In this document: positions 20,101 to 27,705 of the stretch, in pieces | How positions within the stretch are numbered: the stretch's first letter is position 1 | Layout of the letters: the number at the start of each line of letters is the position of its first letter | Origin: Flavobacterium sp. 270 | Lineage (GTDB): Bacteria; Bacteroidota; Bacteroidia; Flavobacteriales; Flavobacteriaceae | Direction of reading: 5' to 3' | DNA: 64,000 nucleotides | Assembly: GCF_004368785.1 (NCBI RefSeq) | Contig: NZ_SODM01000005.1 | Coordinates: forward strand, 62,001-126,000 | Notes under the pieces: generated by a model | The model's database searches: none | Seen by the model: only the letters and a program-made list of their open reading frames with translations | What the model was told of the DNA's origin: nothing | Program-made: the position numbers and the translations under genes

Positions 20101-20414
20101 ACAACTCCCTCAAGTTGCATTGCATCTCCTGATAATTTGGCATTTACTTGAGATGAGCTTGCTGCTACCTCTTGTGATTTCATGCCAATGTAGCTAAAAA
20201 TTAAAGTTTGGCTTGGTGTTGCTTTGATGGAATATTTACCATCAAAATCTGTTTGGGTACCGGTTTTTGTGCCTTTAACTAATACACTTACACCCGGTAA
20301 AGGCATGCCTGCGTCGTCGGTAACGATTCCCGAGACCGCTCTTTCTTGCGCAAAGGTTAGTTGCGCGATTAGTACTAGTAATAGTACTAAAAATCCATTG
20401 AACTTTGGTTTCAT
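17136..20414 (-). CDS. SusC/RagA family TonB-linked outer-membrane transporter (pair 2)
   Basis: A 1092-residue TonB-dependent transporter. Signal peptide MKPKFNGFLVLLLVLIAQLTFAQ leads into a CarboxypepD_reg-like domain (AGMPLPGVSVLVKGTKTGTQ), the SusC box LEGVVVTALGLSREKKSLGY, plug motifs (IRGNASLTGNNQALFVIDG, INVLKGSAASALYGSRAANG) and a barrel ending SFNIKIQF. An Asp-rich loop (LDHKDIDGDGVLDN) around residue 290 looks like a calcium-binding DxDxDG site and is absent from the first SusC. As in pair 1, there is no STN domain. The first ~110 residues are nearly the same as pair 1. Confidence 0.95.
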   Translation of the reverse strand: MKPKFNGFLVLLLVLIAQLTFAQERAVSGIVTDDAGMPLPGVSVLVKGTKTGTQTDFDGKYSIKATPSQTLIFSYIGMKSQEVAASSSQVNAKLSGDAMQLEGVVVTALGLSREKKSLGYATQEVKGESLSAVKSDNFVNSISGKVSGVQVKRTTNFGGSTNIVIRGNASLTGNNQALFVIDGVPVSNNNSNSRDQEQSGAGYDYGSAASDINPEDIESINVLKGSAASALYGSRAANGVVVITTKKGNKKGKGYSITVNSGVTMGSVDKSTFIKYQKQYGGGYGPYYGPDEDSYLDHKDIDGDGVLDNVTPLTEDASYGQAFDPNLLVYQWDAFYPESPNYMKATPWIAAKNGPITFFEKPLALTNSVSIDKGLENGYLRLGINNLDQKGLLPNSTLKRNTITLNASTLINDKLTVAGYGNFTRTSTIGRNTTGYNDNIAGNFRQWWQTNVDIKGLKQAYELTGRNVSWNPNSTTNSTPIFWDNPYFQRYENYESDSRNRFIGNVSLNYKVASWLDAYGRMSVDTYDEIQEERRAVGSVPSNFGIGTGGGDGSLNRNPAPSGYSRRNIGFSEYNYDFMLNYNTDLTTKLNLKGVVGVNVRRSYYNSIWAATNGGLAIPGLYALQNTAAPMLAPIERDEAIGVDGIYGSASLGYDDFLFLEGTIRRDHSSTLPEANSSYYYPSVSSSFVFSKFIKADWFSFGKVRLNYAEVGNSPGFDRILDTYAVNTAIGAGSASVKDTKNNPNLKPEKTKSYEAGIELSFFKKRLGLDVSYYKSNSIDQIIPLRLTSSTGYLYELINAGEIENKGIEVSLNGTPVKTANFSWDVNLNWARNRNKVLNLLDGIDNLQLGSFQGGVTINAAVGQPYGVIYGTQYTYLNGQRVVDPTNGQYIKTSTSDNAIGNANPEWTGGLNNKFTYKNFSLEFLIDMQKGGQIFSLDRYYGLATGLYDDTAFTNELGNPVRNPLTSGSDSGGFINPGVNPDGTANTTRIEASRFGAQGYRRGLPDEAFVYDASYIKLRQTAISYSLTEKVLKDTFMNGMTFSIVGTNLWIIHKNLPDADPESGLGAGNLQGYSTGSLPSTRDISFNIKIQF

Positions 20415-20424
20415 ATTAACAATT

Positions 20425-20470
20425 ATTTTGAATTAGTATTACTAATCTCATAATAATTTGTTAATGTTCC
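20425..20470 (-). promoter_or_regulatory. Conserved block upstream of susC 2 (candidate promoter and leader)
   Basis: The minus strand reads GGAACATTAACAAATTATTA and then ATACTAATTCAAAAT, with the same spacing as the block upstream of susC 1. Here the first bases are GGAAC, the common ECF-sigma -35 core, positioned about 50 bases before the ATG. No TAnnTTTG element is present. Confidence 0.55.
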
Positions 20471-20501
20471 AACTTTTTAATTAACGATTTTTTAAAATAG
20501 A

Positions 20502-22214
20502 TCAAAATTTAACATTATAACAAATGTTTAATATGCTGTTATAATATTTTATTTCCCCGCCATCCGTGCTCCCATTGGCGATTTGTATTTTTAATATGCC
20601 ATTATTTGTTAGTAGTCCTAATCCTATACCAAAAGATAGTAAATTTCTTATTTTTTTTGAATTTACAAATGCGGTTTGATCTTGAAATAAACCATAATCG
20701 ATTATAGTGTGCAGGTATAAATTTGAAGCAGTAAGATATCGATATTCAGTTATTAGTAAAGTCGTATTATTTGCTTGTAAACTATTTTCAGAAAAACCTC
20801 TTATTGAGTTTAGGCCACCAAATCGGTATAATTCGTTTGATATGTAATTATCGCTTTTTAGGAAATAATTCTGTGAATTAAGAAAAATAAAATTCTTTTC
20901 ATTCAATTCGAAATTATAAGATAAGTTTAGAGATGTAAAAAATTGCTGGCTTGATTCTGCAGTCTCAGGACTGTTATTAGTATTTCTTTTTCCAAAACCC
21001 AAAGTGCCATTTATTGATGCTTTTTTAGGAAACAAATTGTTGTTGTCTAATTTTTTGTATTCGTAAGTTGAAGTAATATAAGAATTGTCAAAATCACTAA
21101 TCGTTGAGCTGTTAGTGTTTTGAATGTCACTTGATTCGGTAGATTGATATCCTAAATATATTTTCGAATTATAATTGATATAATAACCTAAATCAATTGA
21201 AGTTTTAGTATTTTGAAAAGTACTGTCTTGTTTGAAAATATTTAGTTGAGCTTTAATGCCTAATGAAGATTTAAAAATATATGGAATTTCTAATTTCGTA
21301 TTAAAGGTTTTTTGTTGGTTACCGTCGCTCTTCCAATAAAGAGAAAATTGCTCGCCGGCATGAAGAGTATTTAAAAGAGAAATGTCCAGATATCCATTAA
21401 GGGTTAATTTTTTTTCTTCGTCATTAGAAAAACCAATATATCCATCAAAAGTATTTGCTTTTCTTTTTTCTATGTAGACATATATTTTCGTAGAATCAGT
21501 AGTAAATAATATTTCAGGATATTTTGTCTGAGTAGCAAATTCAAAACTATTGATGTCTTGGTAAAGTTCTTTTGTAACTTCCTGATTGAAAGTTTTATTT
21601 AAATATTTTTTATTCAATTGTTTTAAGTGCCCTTTTGGAAAAAAACTGTTTGGATTTTGATCGGCAGTATTAATAATAATTGAATTTACACTTCGTTTTT
21701 TTTCGGATTTAAAATTTAAGTCTGCAAAAATTATTAAATTCTTTCTTCGAATATTTTCAAGTTTAATTTTTGATAAGGCAAAACCCTTTTTTTCTGCATC
21801 AATTATTTTTTGATTTAAAAAGTTTTCGACCTTATCGTAATCAATAATTATGGTGTCATTTTGTGTCTTATCAGTATCAAAAAACACATTATTTCTACCT
21901 ATATATATATATATCTTTTTTGTTCTTTTTTTGAGGTCAATTATTGAGGTATAAGTACTATCGTTTGTTTTGTTAGTTTCTATTATTTTATTGTCAATAA
22001 AACCTTTTTTTGATAAAGAAAATGAAGTGTTTTTTATTTCTTCAAATAAAGATTTTAAATTAGGATGTTTAGTTGTATAGTTCAGCGAATCAATAATTTG
22101 ATTTTCATTAATGTTTGAACCGTTTATTTTTAAATAGAAATTTTGGGCATAAGCAGAAATACTTGTGCAAAAAAGGAATATGTATAAAAGCTGTTTCAAA
22201 AGCAATTGTTTCAT
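20502..22214 (-). CDS. Omp85-superfamily outer-membrane barrel protein with a POTRA-like N-terminal region
   Basis: A 570-residue protein with a signal peptide (about 1-23, ISAYAQ). An N-terminal ~230 residues are rich in Lys/Asn with POTRA-like alternation. A C-terminal barrel includes RFGGLNSIRGFSENSL (about 464-479), whose IRGF matches the conserved Omp85 loop-6 (V/I)RGF motif, and the chain ends ILNICYNVKF in a barrel-type terminal strand. Omp85 proteins insert or translocate proteins at the outer membrane (BamA, TamA, TpsB) or handle lipids. The protein is too short and too divergent for BamA, so its job is unknown. It is transcribed away from rpsL. Confidence 0.8.
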   Translation of the reverse strand: MKQLLLKQLLYIFLFCTSISAYAQNFYLKINGSNINENQIIDSLNYTTKHPNLKSLFEEIKNTSFSLSKKGFIDNKIIETNKTNDSTYTSIIDLKKRTKKIYIYIGRNNVFFDTDKTQNDTIIIDYDKVENFLNQKIIDAEKKGFALSKIKLENIRRKNLIIFADLNFKSEKKRSVNSIIINTADQNPNSFFPKGHLKQLNKKYLNKTFNQEVTKELYQDINSFEFATQTKYPEILFTTDSTKIYVYIEKRKANTFDGYIGFSNDEEKKLTLNGYLDISLLNTLHAGEQFSLYWKSDGNQQKTFNTKLEIPYIFKSSLGIKAQLNIFKQDSTFQNTKTSIDLGYYINYNSKIYLGYQSTESSDIQNTNSSTISDFDNSYITSTYEYKKLDNNNLFPKKASINGTLGFGKRNTNNSPETAESSQQFFTSLNLSYNFELNEKNFIFLNSQNYFLKSDNYISNELYRFGGLNSIRGFSENSLQANNTTLLITEYRYLTASNLYLHTIIDYGLFQDQTAFVNSKKIRNLLSFGIGLGLLTNNGILKIQIANGSTDGGEIKYYNSILNICYNVKF

Positions 22215-22297
22215 TTATTAAAAGTATTGCAAATATCTATCGTTTGTTTGTAAAAACATAAGGATAAATAATGTTGTTGAAAATTAATGATTTAACG

Positions 22298-22328
22298 TTT
22301 GTATAGTGAAAAATATTTTATACATTTG
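22298..22328 (+). promoter_or_regulatory. Promoter of the rpsL-rpsG-fusA-rpsJ operon
   Basis: TTTG (22298-22301), 19 bases, then TACATTTG (22321-22328): an exact match to the Bacteroidota consensus TTTG-N19-TAnnTTTG. The leader downstream (about 22335-22381) contains a small CCCG/CGGG hairpin (22333-22336 with 22344-22347). Confidence 0.85.
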
Positions 22329-22381
22329 CAACCCCGTAAAAAGCGGGAATTTAATAAACATAATAATTTTTAGTATTAATT

Positions 22382-22765
22382 ATGCCAACAATTCAACAAT
22401 TAGTAAGAACAGGAAGAACTCAGATAACTAAGAAGAGTAAATCGGTTGCTTTAGATTCTTGTCCTCAAAGAAGAGGGGTTTGTACGCGTGTTTACACTAC
22501 TACACCAAAAAAACCAAACTCTGCAATGCGTAAAGTAGCGCGTGTACGTTTGACAAATGGTAATGAAGTGAATGCTTACATCCCTGGAGAAGGACACAAT
22601 TTACAAGAGCACTCGATAGTATTAGTTAGAGGTGGAAGGGTAAAAGATTTACCAGGTGTTAGATATCATATCGTTCGTGGAGCGCTTGACACGTCAGGAG
22701 TTGCAGGAAGAACGCAAAGAAGATCTAAGTACGGTGCTAAACGCCCAAAAGAAGCAAAAAAGTAA
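22382..22765 (+). CDS. rpsL: 30S ribosomal protein S12
   Basis: 127 residues beginning MPTIQQLVRTGRTQ. S12 sits at the decoding centre. The loop TTPKKPNSAMRK and the PGVRYH loop (GGRVKDLPGVRYH) are intact, with lysines at residues 43 and 88, the usual positions altered by streptomycin-resistance mutations; wild type is seen here. It is the first gene of the str-type operon and has the best promoter in the window just upstream. Confidence 0.98.
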   Translation: MPTIQQLVRTGRTQITKKSKSVALDSCPQRRGVCTRVYTTTPKKPNSAMRKVARVRLTNGNEVNAYIPGEGHNLQEHSIVLVRGGRVKDLPGVRYHIVRGALDTSGVAGRTQRRSKYGAKRPKEAKK

Positions 22766-22787
22766 TTTAAACTTTTAAGAAAAAGAC

Positions 22788-23264
22788 ATGAGAAAAAGAG
22801 CGGCAAAGAAAAGACCACTTTTACCAGATCCGAGGTTTAACGACCAATTGGTAACGCGTTTTGTAAACAACTTAATGTGGGACGGTAAGAAATCTACAGC
22901 TTTTAAAGTATTTTATGATGCAATTGACATCATCGAATCTAAAAAGCAAGATTCAGAAAAATCTTCATTAGAAATCTGGAAAGATGCTTTAACAAACGTT
23001 ATGCCTCACGTAGAAGTACGTAGTCGTAGAGTAGGTGGAGCTACATTCCAAATTCCAATGCAAATTAGACCAGACAGAAAAATTTCTATGGCAATGAAGT
23101 GGTTAATACTTTATTCAAGAAGAAGAAATGAAAAATCTATGGCACAGCGTTTAGCATCAGAATGTTTAGCTGCTGCTAAAGAAGAAGGTGCTGCTGTTAA
23201 GAAAAGAATGGATACTCACAAAATGGCAGAAGCTAACAAAGCTTTCTCTCACTTTAGATTTTAA
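22788..23264 (+). CDS. rpsG: 30S ribosomal protein S7
   Basis: 158 residues with the S7 core (RKRAAKKRPLLPDPRFNDQL; NVMPHVEVRSRRVGGATFQIP; SMAQRLASECLAAAKEEGAA). S7 nucleates assembly of the 30S head and contacts the E-site tRNA. It lies 22 bases after rpsL and 11 bases before fusA, consistent with one mRNA. Normal length and no anomalies. Confidence 0.98.
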   Translation: MRKRAAKKRPLLPDPRFNDQLVTRFVNNLMWDGKKSTAFKVFYDAIDIIESKKQDSEKSSLEIWKDALTNVMPHVEVRSRRVGGATFQIPMQIRPDRKISMAMKWLILYSRRRNEKSMAQRLASECLAAAKEEGAAVKKRMDTHKMAEANKAFSHFRF

Positions 23265-23275
23265 TTCGTAAAGAA

Positions 23276-25432
23276 ATGGCTAGAGATTTAAAATATACAA
23301 GAAATATCGGAATTGCTGCTCACATTGATGCTGGTAAAACAACAACAACTGAGCGTATCCTTTTTTATACTGGAAAGTCACACAAAATTGGTGAAGTGCA
23401 TGATGGTGCTGCAACAATGGACTGGATGGCACAAGAGCAAGAAAGAGGTATTACAATTACATCTGCTGCTACAACTTGTGAGTGGAATTTTCCAACTGAA
23501 CAAGGAAAAGCATTGCCTGAAACTTTGCCTTACCACTTTAATATCATCGATACCCCAGGGCACGTTGATTTTACGGTAGAGGTAAACCGTTCGCTACGTG
23601 TACTTGATGGTCTTGTTTTCTTATTTAGTGCTGTTGATGGTGTTGAGCCACAATCAGAAACTAACTGGAGACTTGCAGATCAATATAGAGTTCCGCGTAT
23701 GGGATTCGTAAACAAAATGGACCGTCAAGGATCTAACTTTTTGGCAGTATGTCAACAAGTTCGTGATATGTTAAAGTCTAACGCTGTTGCAATCACTTTA
23801 CCAATTGGTGAAGAGAATGATTTTAAAGGTGTTGTTGATTTAGTAAAAAACCAAGCAATCGTTTGGCATGATGCTACTCAAGGAGCTACTTTTGATATCG
23901 TGCCTATCCCTGAGGATATGATTGCAGAAGTAAAAGAATACAGATCGATTCTTATTGAGGCAGTAGCTGATTATGATGAGAATTTGTTGGAGAAATTCAT
24001 GGAAGATGAAAACTCTATTACTGAAGAAGAAATTAACGTTGCTCTTAGAGCTGCTACAATTGACATGGCTATCATTCCTATGATTGCTGGTTCTTCTTTC
24101 AAAAATAAAGGTGTTCAGTTCATGTTAGATGCAGTATGTAAATACTTGCCATCTCCAATGGATAAAGAAGGTATTGAAGGAATTCACCCTGATGATGCTG
24201 AATTATTAGAAGAAGATCAAACTAAAATTTTACGTAAGCCAGATGTTAAAGAGCCATTCGCTGCTTTAGCATTTAAAATTGCTACTGACCCATTCGTAGG
24301 TCGTTTAGCTTTCTTCCGTGCTTATTCTGGTCGTTTGGACGCAGGTTCTTACGTTTTGAATACACGTTCTGGTAGTAAAGAAAGAATTTCTCGTATTTAC
24401 CAAATGCACGCTAACAAACAAAATCCAATCGAGTACATCGAAGCTGGAGATATTGGAGCTGCTGTTGGATTTAAAGATATTAAAACTGGAGATACATTGT
24501 GTGATGAAAAACACCCAATTATTCTTGAGTCTATGAAATTCCCTGCACCGGTAATTGGTATTGCTATCGAGCCTAAAACAAAAGCTGACGTAGATAAAAT
24601 GGGTATGGCTTTAGCTAAATTAGCTGAGGAAGATCCAACATTTACAGTTAGAACTGATGAGGCTTCTGGTCAAACAATTATCTCAGGTATGGGTGAGCTT
24701 CACTTAGATATCTTAGTAGATCGTATGAAGCGTGAATTTAAAGTTGAAGTAAACCAAGGTGAGCCTCAAGTTGAATACAAAGAAGCTTTTACAAGATCTG
24801 CAACACACAGAGAGACTTACAAGAAACAATCTGGAGGTCGTGGTAAATTCGGTGATATCGTATTTACTCTTGAGCCTGCTGATGAAGTTGATGGTAAAAT
24901 TCCAAAAGGATTACAATTTATCAATGCTGTAAAAGGTGGTAACGTTCCTAAAGAATATATTCCATCTGTAGAAAAAGGTTTCCGTGAAGCTATGAAAACT
25001 GGTCCTTTGGCTGGTTATCAGGTGGATAGTTTGAAAGTAACTTTAACAGACGGATCTTTCCACCCTGTGGATTCTGATGCTCTTTCTTTTGAATTAGCTG
25101 CTAGAATGGGTTATAGAGAAGTAGCTAAAGCTGCTGGAGCAATTGTTCTTGAGCCAATCATGAAAATGGAAGTTATTACTCCTGAAGAAAACATGGGAGA
25201 TATCGTAGGTGATATCAACCGTCGTAGAGGTCAGGTTAATGACATGGGTGACAGAAACGGAGCTAAAACTATTAAAGCTGATGTGCCTTTGTCTGAAATG
25301 TTTGGTTATGTTACTACATTAAGAACATTATCTTCAGGTAGAGCTACTTCAACAATGGAGTTTTCTCACTATGCAGAAACGCCTTCTAATATTTCAGAAG
25401 CGGTAATTAAAAAAGCAAAAGGTAACGCTTAA
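23276..25432 (+). CDS. fusA: Elongation factor G
   Basis: A 718-residue translocation GTPase. G1 AHIDAGKTTTTER is at about 15-27, G3 DTPGHVDF follows, and G4 is NKMD. Domain II onward is complete, including SGMGELHLDILVDRMKREF and the C-terminal domain V with LPLSEMFGYVTTLRTLS-type sequence ending SGRATSTMEFSHY. The tuf gene that follows fusA in many bacteria is absent; rpsJ follows after 11 bases instead. Confidence 0.98.
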   Translation: MARDLKYTRNIGIAAHIDAGKTTTTERILFYTGKSHKIGEVHDGAATMDWMAQEQERGITITSAATTCEWNFPTEQGKALPETLPYHFNIIDTPGHVDFTVEVNRSLRVLDGLVFLFSAVDGVEPQSETNWRLADQYRVPRMGFVNKMDRQGSNFLAVCQQVRDMLKSNAVAITLPIGEENDFKGVVDLVKNQAIVWHDATQGATFDIVPIPEDMIAEVKEYRSILIEAVADYDENLLEKFMEDENSITEEEINVALRAATIDMAIIPMIAGSSFKNKGVQFMLDAVCKYLPSPMDKEGIEGIHPDDAELLEEDQTKILRKPDVKEPFAALAFKIATDPFVGRLAFFRAYSGRLDAGSYVLNTRSGSKERISRIYQMHANKQNPIEYIEAGDIGAAVGFKDIKTGDTLCDEKHPIILESMKFPAPVIGIAIEPKTKADVDKMGMALAKLAEEDPTFTVRTDEASGQTIISGMGELHLDILVDRMKREFKVEVNQGEPQVEYKEAFTRSATHRETYKKQSGGRGKFGDIVFTLEPADEVDGKIPKGLQFINAVKGGNVPKEYIPSVEKGFREAMKTGPLAGYQVDSLKVTLTDGSFHPVDSDALSFELAARMGYREVAKAAGAIVLEPIMKMEVITPEENMGDIVGDINRRRGQVNDMGDRNGAKTIKADVPLSEMFGYVTTLRTLSSGRATSTMEFSHYAETPSNISEAVIKKAKGNA

Positions 25433-25443
25433 TTCTTAAGAAA

Positions 25444-25749
25444 ATGAGTCAAAAAATCAGAATAAAACTAAAATCTTACGATCACATGTTGGTAGACAAG
25501 TCTGCTGAAAAGATCGTAAAAACAGTAAAAACTACTGGAGCAGTTGTAACAGGACCAATTCCGTTGCCAACTCACAAAAAACTTTTCACTGTGTTACGTT
25601 CTCCGCACGTTAACAAAAAAGCGAGAGAGCAATTTGAAGTAATGTCATACAAGAGATTGATTGATATTTATTCATCTTCATCTAAAACTATTGACGCTTT
25701 AATGAAACTTGAATTGCCAAGTGGAGTTGAAGTTGAAATTAAAGTATAA
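25444..25749 (+). CDS. rpsJ: 30S ribosomal protein S10
   Basis: 101 residues, matching S10 throughout (KIRIKLKSYDHMLVDKSAEKI; GPIPLPTHKKLFTVLRSPHV). In E. coli this gene opens the S10 operon; here it closes the str-type operon and is followed by a terminator, separating it from rplC. S10 also binds NusB and NusG in antitermination, so its control apart from rplC may matter. Confidence 0.98.
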   Translation: MSQKIRIKLKSYDHMLVDKSAEKIVKTVKTTGAVVTGPIPLPTHKKLFTVLRSPHVNKKAREQFEVMSYKRLIDIYSSSSKTIDALMKLELPSGVEVEIKV

Positions 25750-25770
25750 TTTTATTATATTTTTTTATAT

Positions 25771-25803
25771 AAAAAGCGAGACAATTTTGTCTCGCTTTTT
25801 TTT
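25771..25803 (+). terminator. Intrinsic terminator after rpsJ
   Basis: GCGAGACA (25776-25783) pairs with TGTCTCGC (25788-25795) around ATTT. It is flanked by A5 and followed by a run of nine T. Confidence 0.92.
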
Positions 25804-26050
25804 ATGATTTTAATTTTTCATTTATAAGATATTGAGTTTTCTGATTTTTTGTAAAATTGTTTTTTCTTGCTAAGATGTCTTTGTTTTAGGACGTTGACGG
25901 TGTTTTTGAATTTAATTTGTTAAGTGAATGTTAGTGGTTTTGTTGTTTTAAGTTAAGAAGATAATTTTTGCTTTTTAAATAAATAATTTAGAGAATAGGT
26001 GTGATTTGATGCTTTGATTTTGATTATGAGCGATTTAATTTTTATAACTG

Positions 26051-26082
26051 TTTGGTATATTCAATTTTAATATCTACTTTTG
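26051..26082 (+). promoter_or_regulatory. Promoter of the rplC ribosomal-protein operon
   Basis: TTTG (26051-26054), 20 bases, TACTTTTG (26075-26082), a good match to the Bacteroidota housekeeping promoter. Transcription would start at about 26087, right at the leader hairpin. Confidence 0.75.
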
Positions 26083-26085
26083 CAC

Positions 26086-26125
26086 TCCCTGTTTGGAAAT
26101 TTCTGTTATTTTCAAATTGAAGGGA
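26086..26125 (+). promoter_or_regulatory. Structured leader at the 5' end of the rplC transcript
   Basis: TTTGGAAAT (26092-26100) pairs with ATTTTCAAA (26108-26116), with one G-U pair. An outer stem, TCCCT (26086-26090) with AGGGA (26121-26125), closes it. It lies at the predicted 5' end and has no T run, so it is more likely a regulatory or stabilising leader than a terminator. Confidence 0.5.
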
Positions 26126-26151
26126 ATTTTAGTAATTAATAATTAATATTT

Positions 26152-26769
26152 ATGTCTGGGTTAATTGGTAAAAAAATCGGCATGACTAGTATTTTCGACG
26201 AAAACGGGAAAAACATTCCTTGTACAGTAATCGAAGCTGGGCCGTGTGTTGTTACCCAAGTCAGAACCAAAGGTGTTGACGGGTACGAAGCGTTGCAACT
26301 AGGTTTCGATGACAAAAACGAGAAACATTCTACTAAAGCGGCTTTAGGTCACTTTAAAAAAGCTGGAACTGTTGCTAAGAAAAAAGTCGTTGAATTCCAA
26401 GATTTCGCAACTGAACAAAAATTAGGGGATCTTATTGATGTTTCTATTTTTGCTGAAGGAGAATTTGTAGATGTACAAGGTGTATCTAAAGGTAAAGGTT
26501 TTCAAGGTGTTGTAAAACGTCACGGTTTTGGTGGTGTTGGTCAAGCAACTCATGGACAACACAACCGTTTAAGAGCGCCAGGTTCTGTGGGAGCTTCTTC
26601 ATATCCATCTAGAGTATTCAAAGGAATGCGTATGGCTGGAAGAATGGGAGGAGATAATGTAAAAGTACAAAACCTTAGAGTTTTAAAAGTAGTTGCTGAA
26701 AAGAACCTACTTGTTATTAAAGGATGTGTTCCTGGACATAAAAACTCTTACGTAATCATTCAGAAGTAA
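26152..26769 (+). CDS. rplC: 50S ribosomal protein L3
   Basis: 205 residues (MSGLIGKKIGMTSIFDENGK; GKGFQGVVKRHGFGGVGQATHG). The glutamine-bearing loop that is methylated in E. coli L3 corresponds to the GVGQATHG region. L3 nucleates 50S assembly and approaches the peptidyl-transferase centre. It shares one base with the next gene: its stop TAA and the rplD ATG overlap as TAATG, a classic translational-coupling arrangement. Confidence 0.98.
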   Translation: MSGLIGKKIGMTSIFDENGKNIPCTVIEAGPCVVTQVRTKGVDGYEALQLGFDDKNEKHSTKAALGHFKKAGTVAKKKVVEFQDFATEQKLGDLIDVSIFAEGEFVDVQGVSKGKGFQGVVKRHGFGGVGQATHGQHNRLRAPGSVGASSYPSRVFKGMRMAGRMGGDNVKVQNLRVLKVVAEKNLLVIKGCVPGHKNSYVIIQK

Positions 26770-27398
26770 TGGAAGTAAAAGTATTAGATTTCAACGGAAA
26801 AGATACTGGAAGAAAAGTTCAACTTTCTGATTCAGTATTCGCAATTGAACCAAACAATCACGCAGTATATCTTGATGTTAAGCAATATCTTGCTAATCAA
26901 AGACAAGGTACTCACAAAGCTAAAGAAAGAGCTGAGGTAACTGGTAGTACGCGTAAGATTAAAAAACAAAAAGGAACAGGTACTGCTCGTGCGGGAAGTA
27001 TCAAAAATCCATTGTTTAAAGGTGGTGGAACAATTTTCGGACCAAGACCAAGAAGTTATTCATTCAAATTGAATAAAGGCTTGAAAAGATTGGCAAGAAA
27101 ATCAGCTTTCTCAATAAAAGCAAAAGAGTCAAATATTATCGTTCTTGAAGACTTTAATTTTGAAGCGCCAAACACTAAAAATTTCATTAACGTTTTGAAA
27201 GCTTTAGGGTTAGAAAATAAAAAATCTTTATTTGTGTTGGGAGAGTCGAATAAAAATGTATATTTGTCGTCACGCAATTTAAAGGCTTCTAATGTCGTAA
27301 CTAGCTCGGAATTAAGCACTTACGCAATATTAAACACTAATAATTTAGTGCTTTTAGAAGGTTCTTTGGAGTTAATTGAAGAAAATTTAAGTAAATAA
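26769..27398 (+). CDS. rplD: 50S ribosomal protein L4
   Basis: 209 residues. The extended loop is recognisable (GSTRKIKKQKGTGTARAGS and FGPRPRSYSFKLNKGLKRLA). The C-terminal half is less conserved. L4 lines the exit tunnel and in E. coli also represses its own operon; whether it binds the leader upstream of rplC here is untested. Confidence 0.97.
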   Translation: MEVKVLDFNGKDTGRKVQLSDSVFAIEPNNHAVYLDVKQYLANQRQGTHKAKERAEVTGSTRKIKKQKGTGTARAGSIKNPLFKGGGTIFGPRPRSYSFKLNKGLKRLARKSAFSIKAKESNIIVLEDFNFEAPNTKNFINVLKALGLENKKSLFVLGESNKNVYLSSRNLKASNVVTSSELSTYAILNTNNLVLLEGSLELIEENLSK

Positions 27399-27405
27399 TA
27401 GGAAT

Positions 27406-27696
27406 ATGAGCATCATTATCAGACCTATAGTAACAGAAAAAGTAACCAAAGAAAGTGAAGTTTTAAACCGCTTCGGATTCGTTGTTGACAAAAAAGCAAA
27501 CAAAGTACAAATTAAGAAAGCTGTTGAAGCTGCTTATGGAGTAACTATCGTTTCAGTTAACACGATGAACGTAAGACCGGATAGAACTACAAAATACACT
27601 AAAAGTGGTTTAATCAGTGGAAAGACGAATGCAATTAAAAAAGCAATTGTTCAAGTACAAGAAGGAGAAACAATTGATTTTTACAACAATATCTAA
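27406..27696 (+). CDS. rplW: 50S ribosomal protein L23
   Basis: 96 residues (IIRPIVTEKVTKESE; FVVDKKANKVQIKKAVEAAYGV). L23 surrounds the tunnel exit and is the docking site for trigger factor and SRP. The short loop form is normal for bacteria. It sits 7 bases after rplD. Confidence 0.97.
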   Translation: MSIIIRPIVTEKVTKESEVLNRFGFVVDKKANKVQIKKAVEAAYGVTIVSVNTMNVRPDRTTKYTKSGLISGKTNAIKKAIVQVQEGETIDFYNNI

Positions 27697-27705
27697 GATA
27701 GAAAA

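Larger units (their letters stand above)
25750..26151. other. Intergenic region between rpsJ and rplC
   Basis: 402 bases with no gene. It holds the rpsJ terminator (25771-25803), a long G- and T-rich, C-poor stretch (about 25805-26045) without recognisable structure, then the rplC promoter (26051-26082) and a structured leader (26086-26125). Confidence 0.75.
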
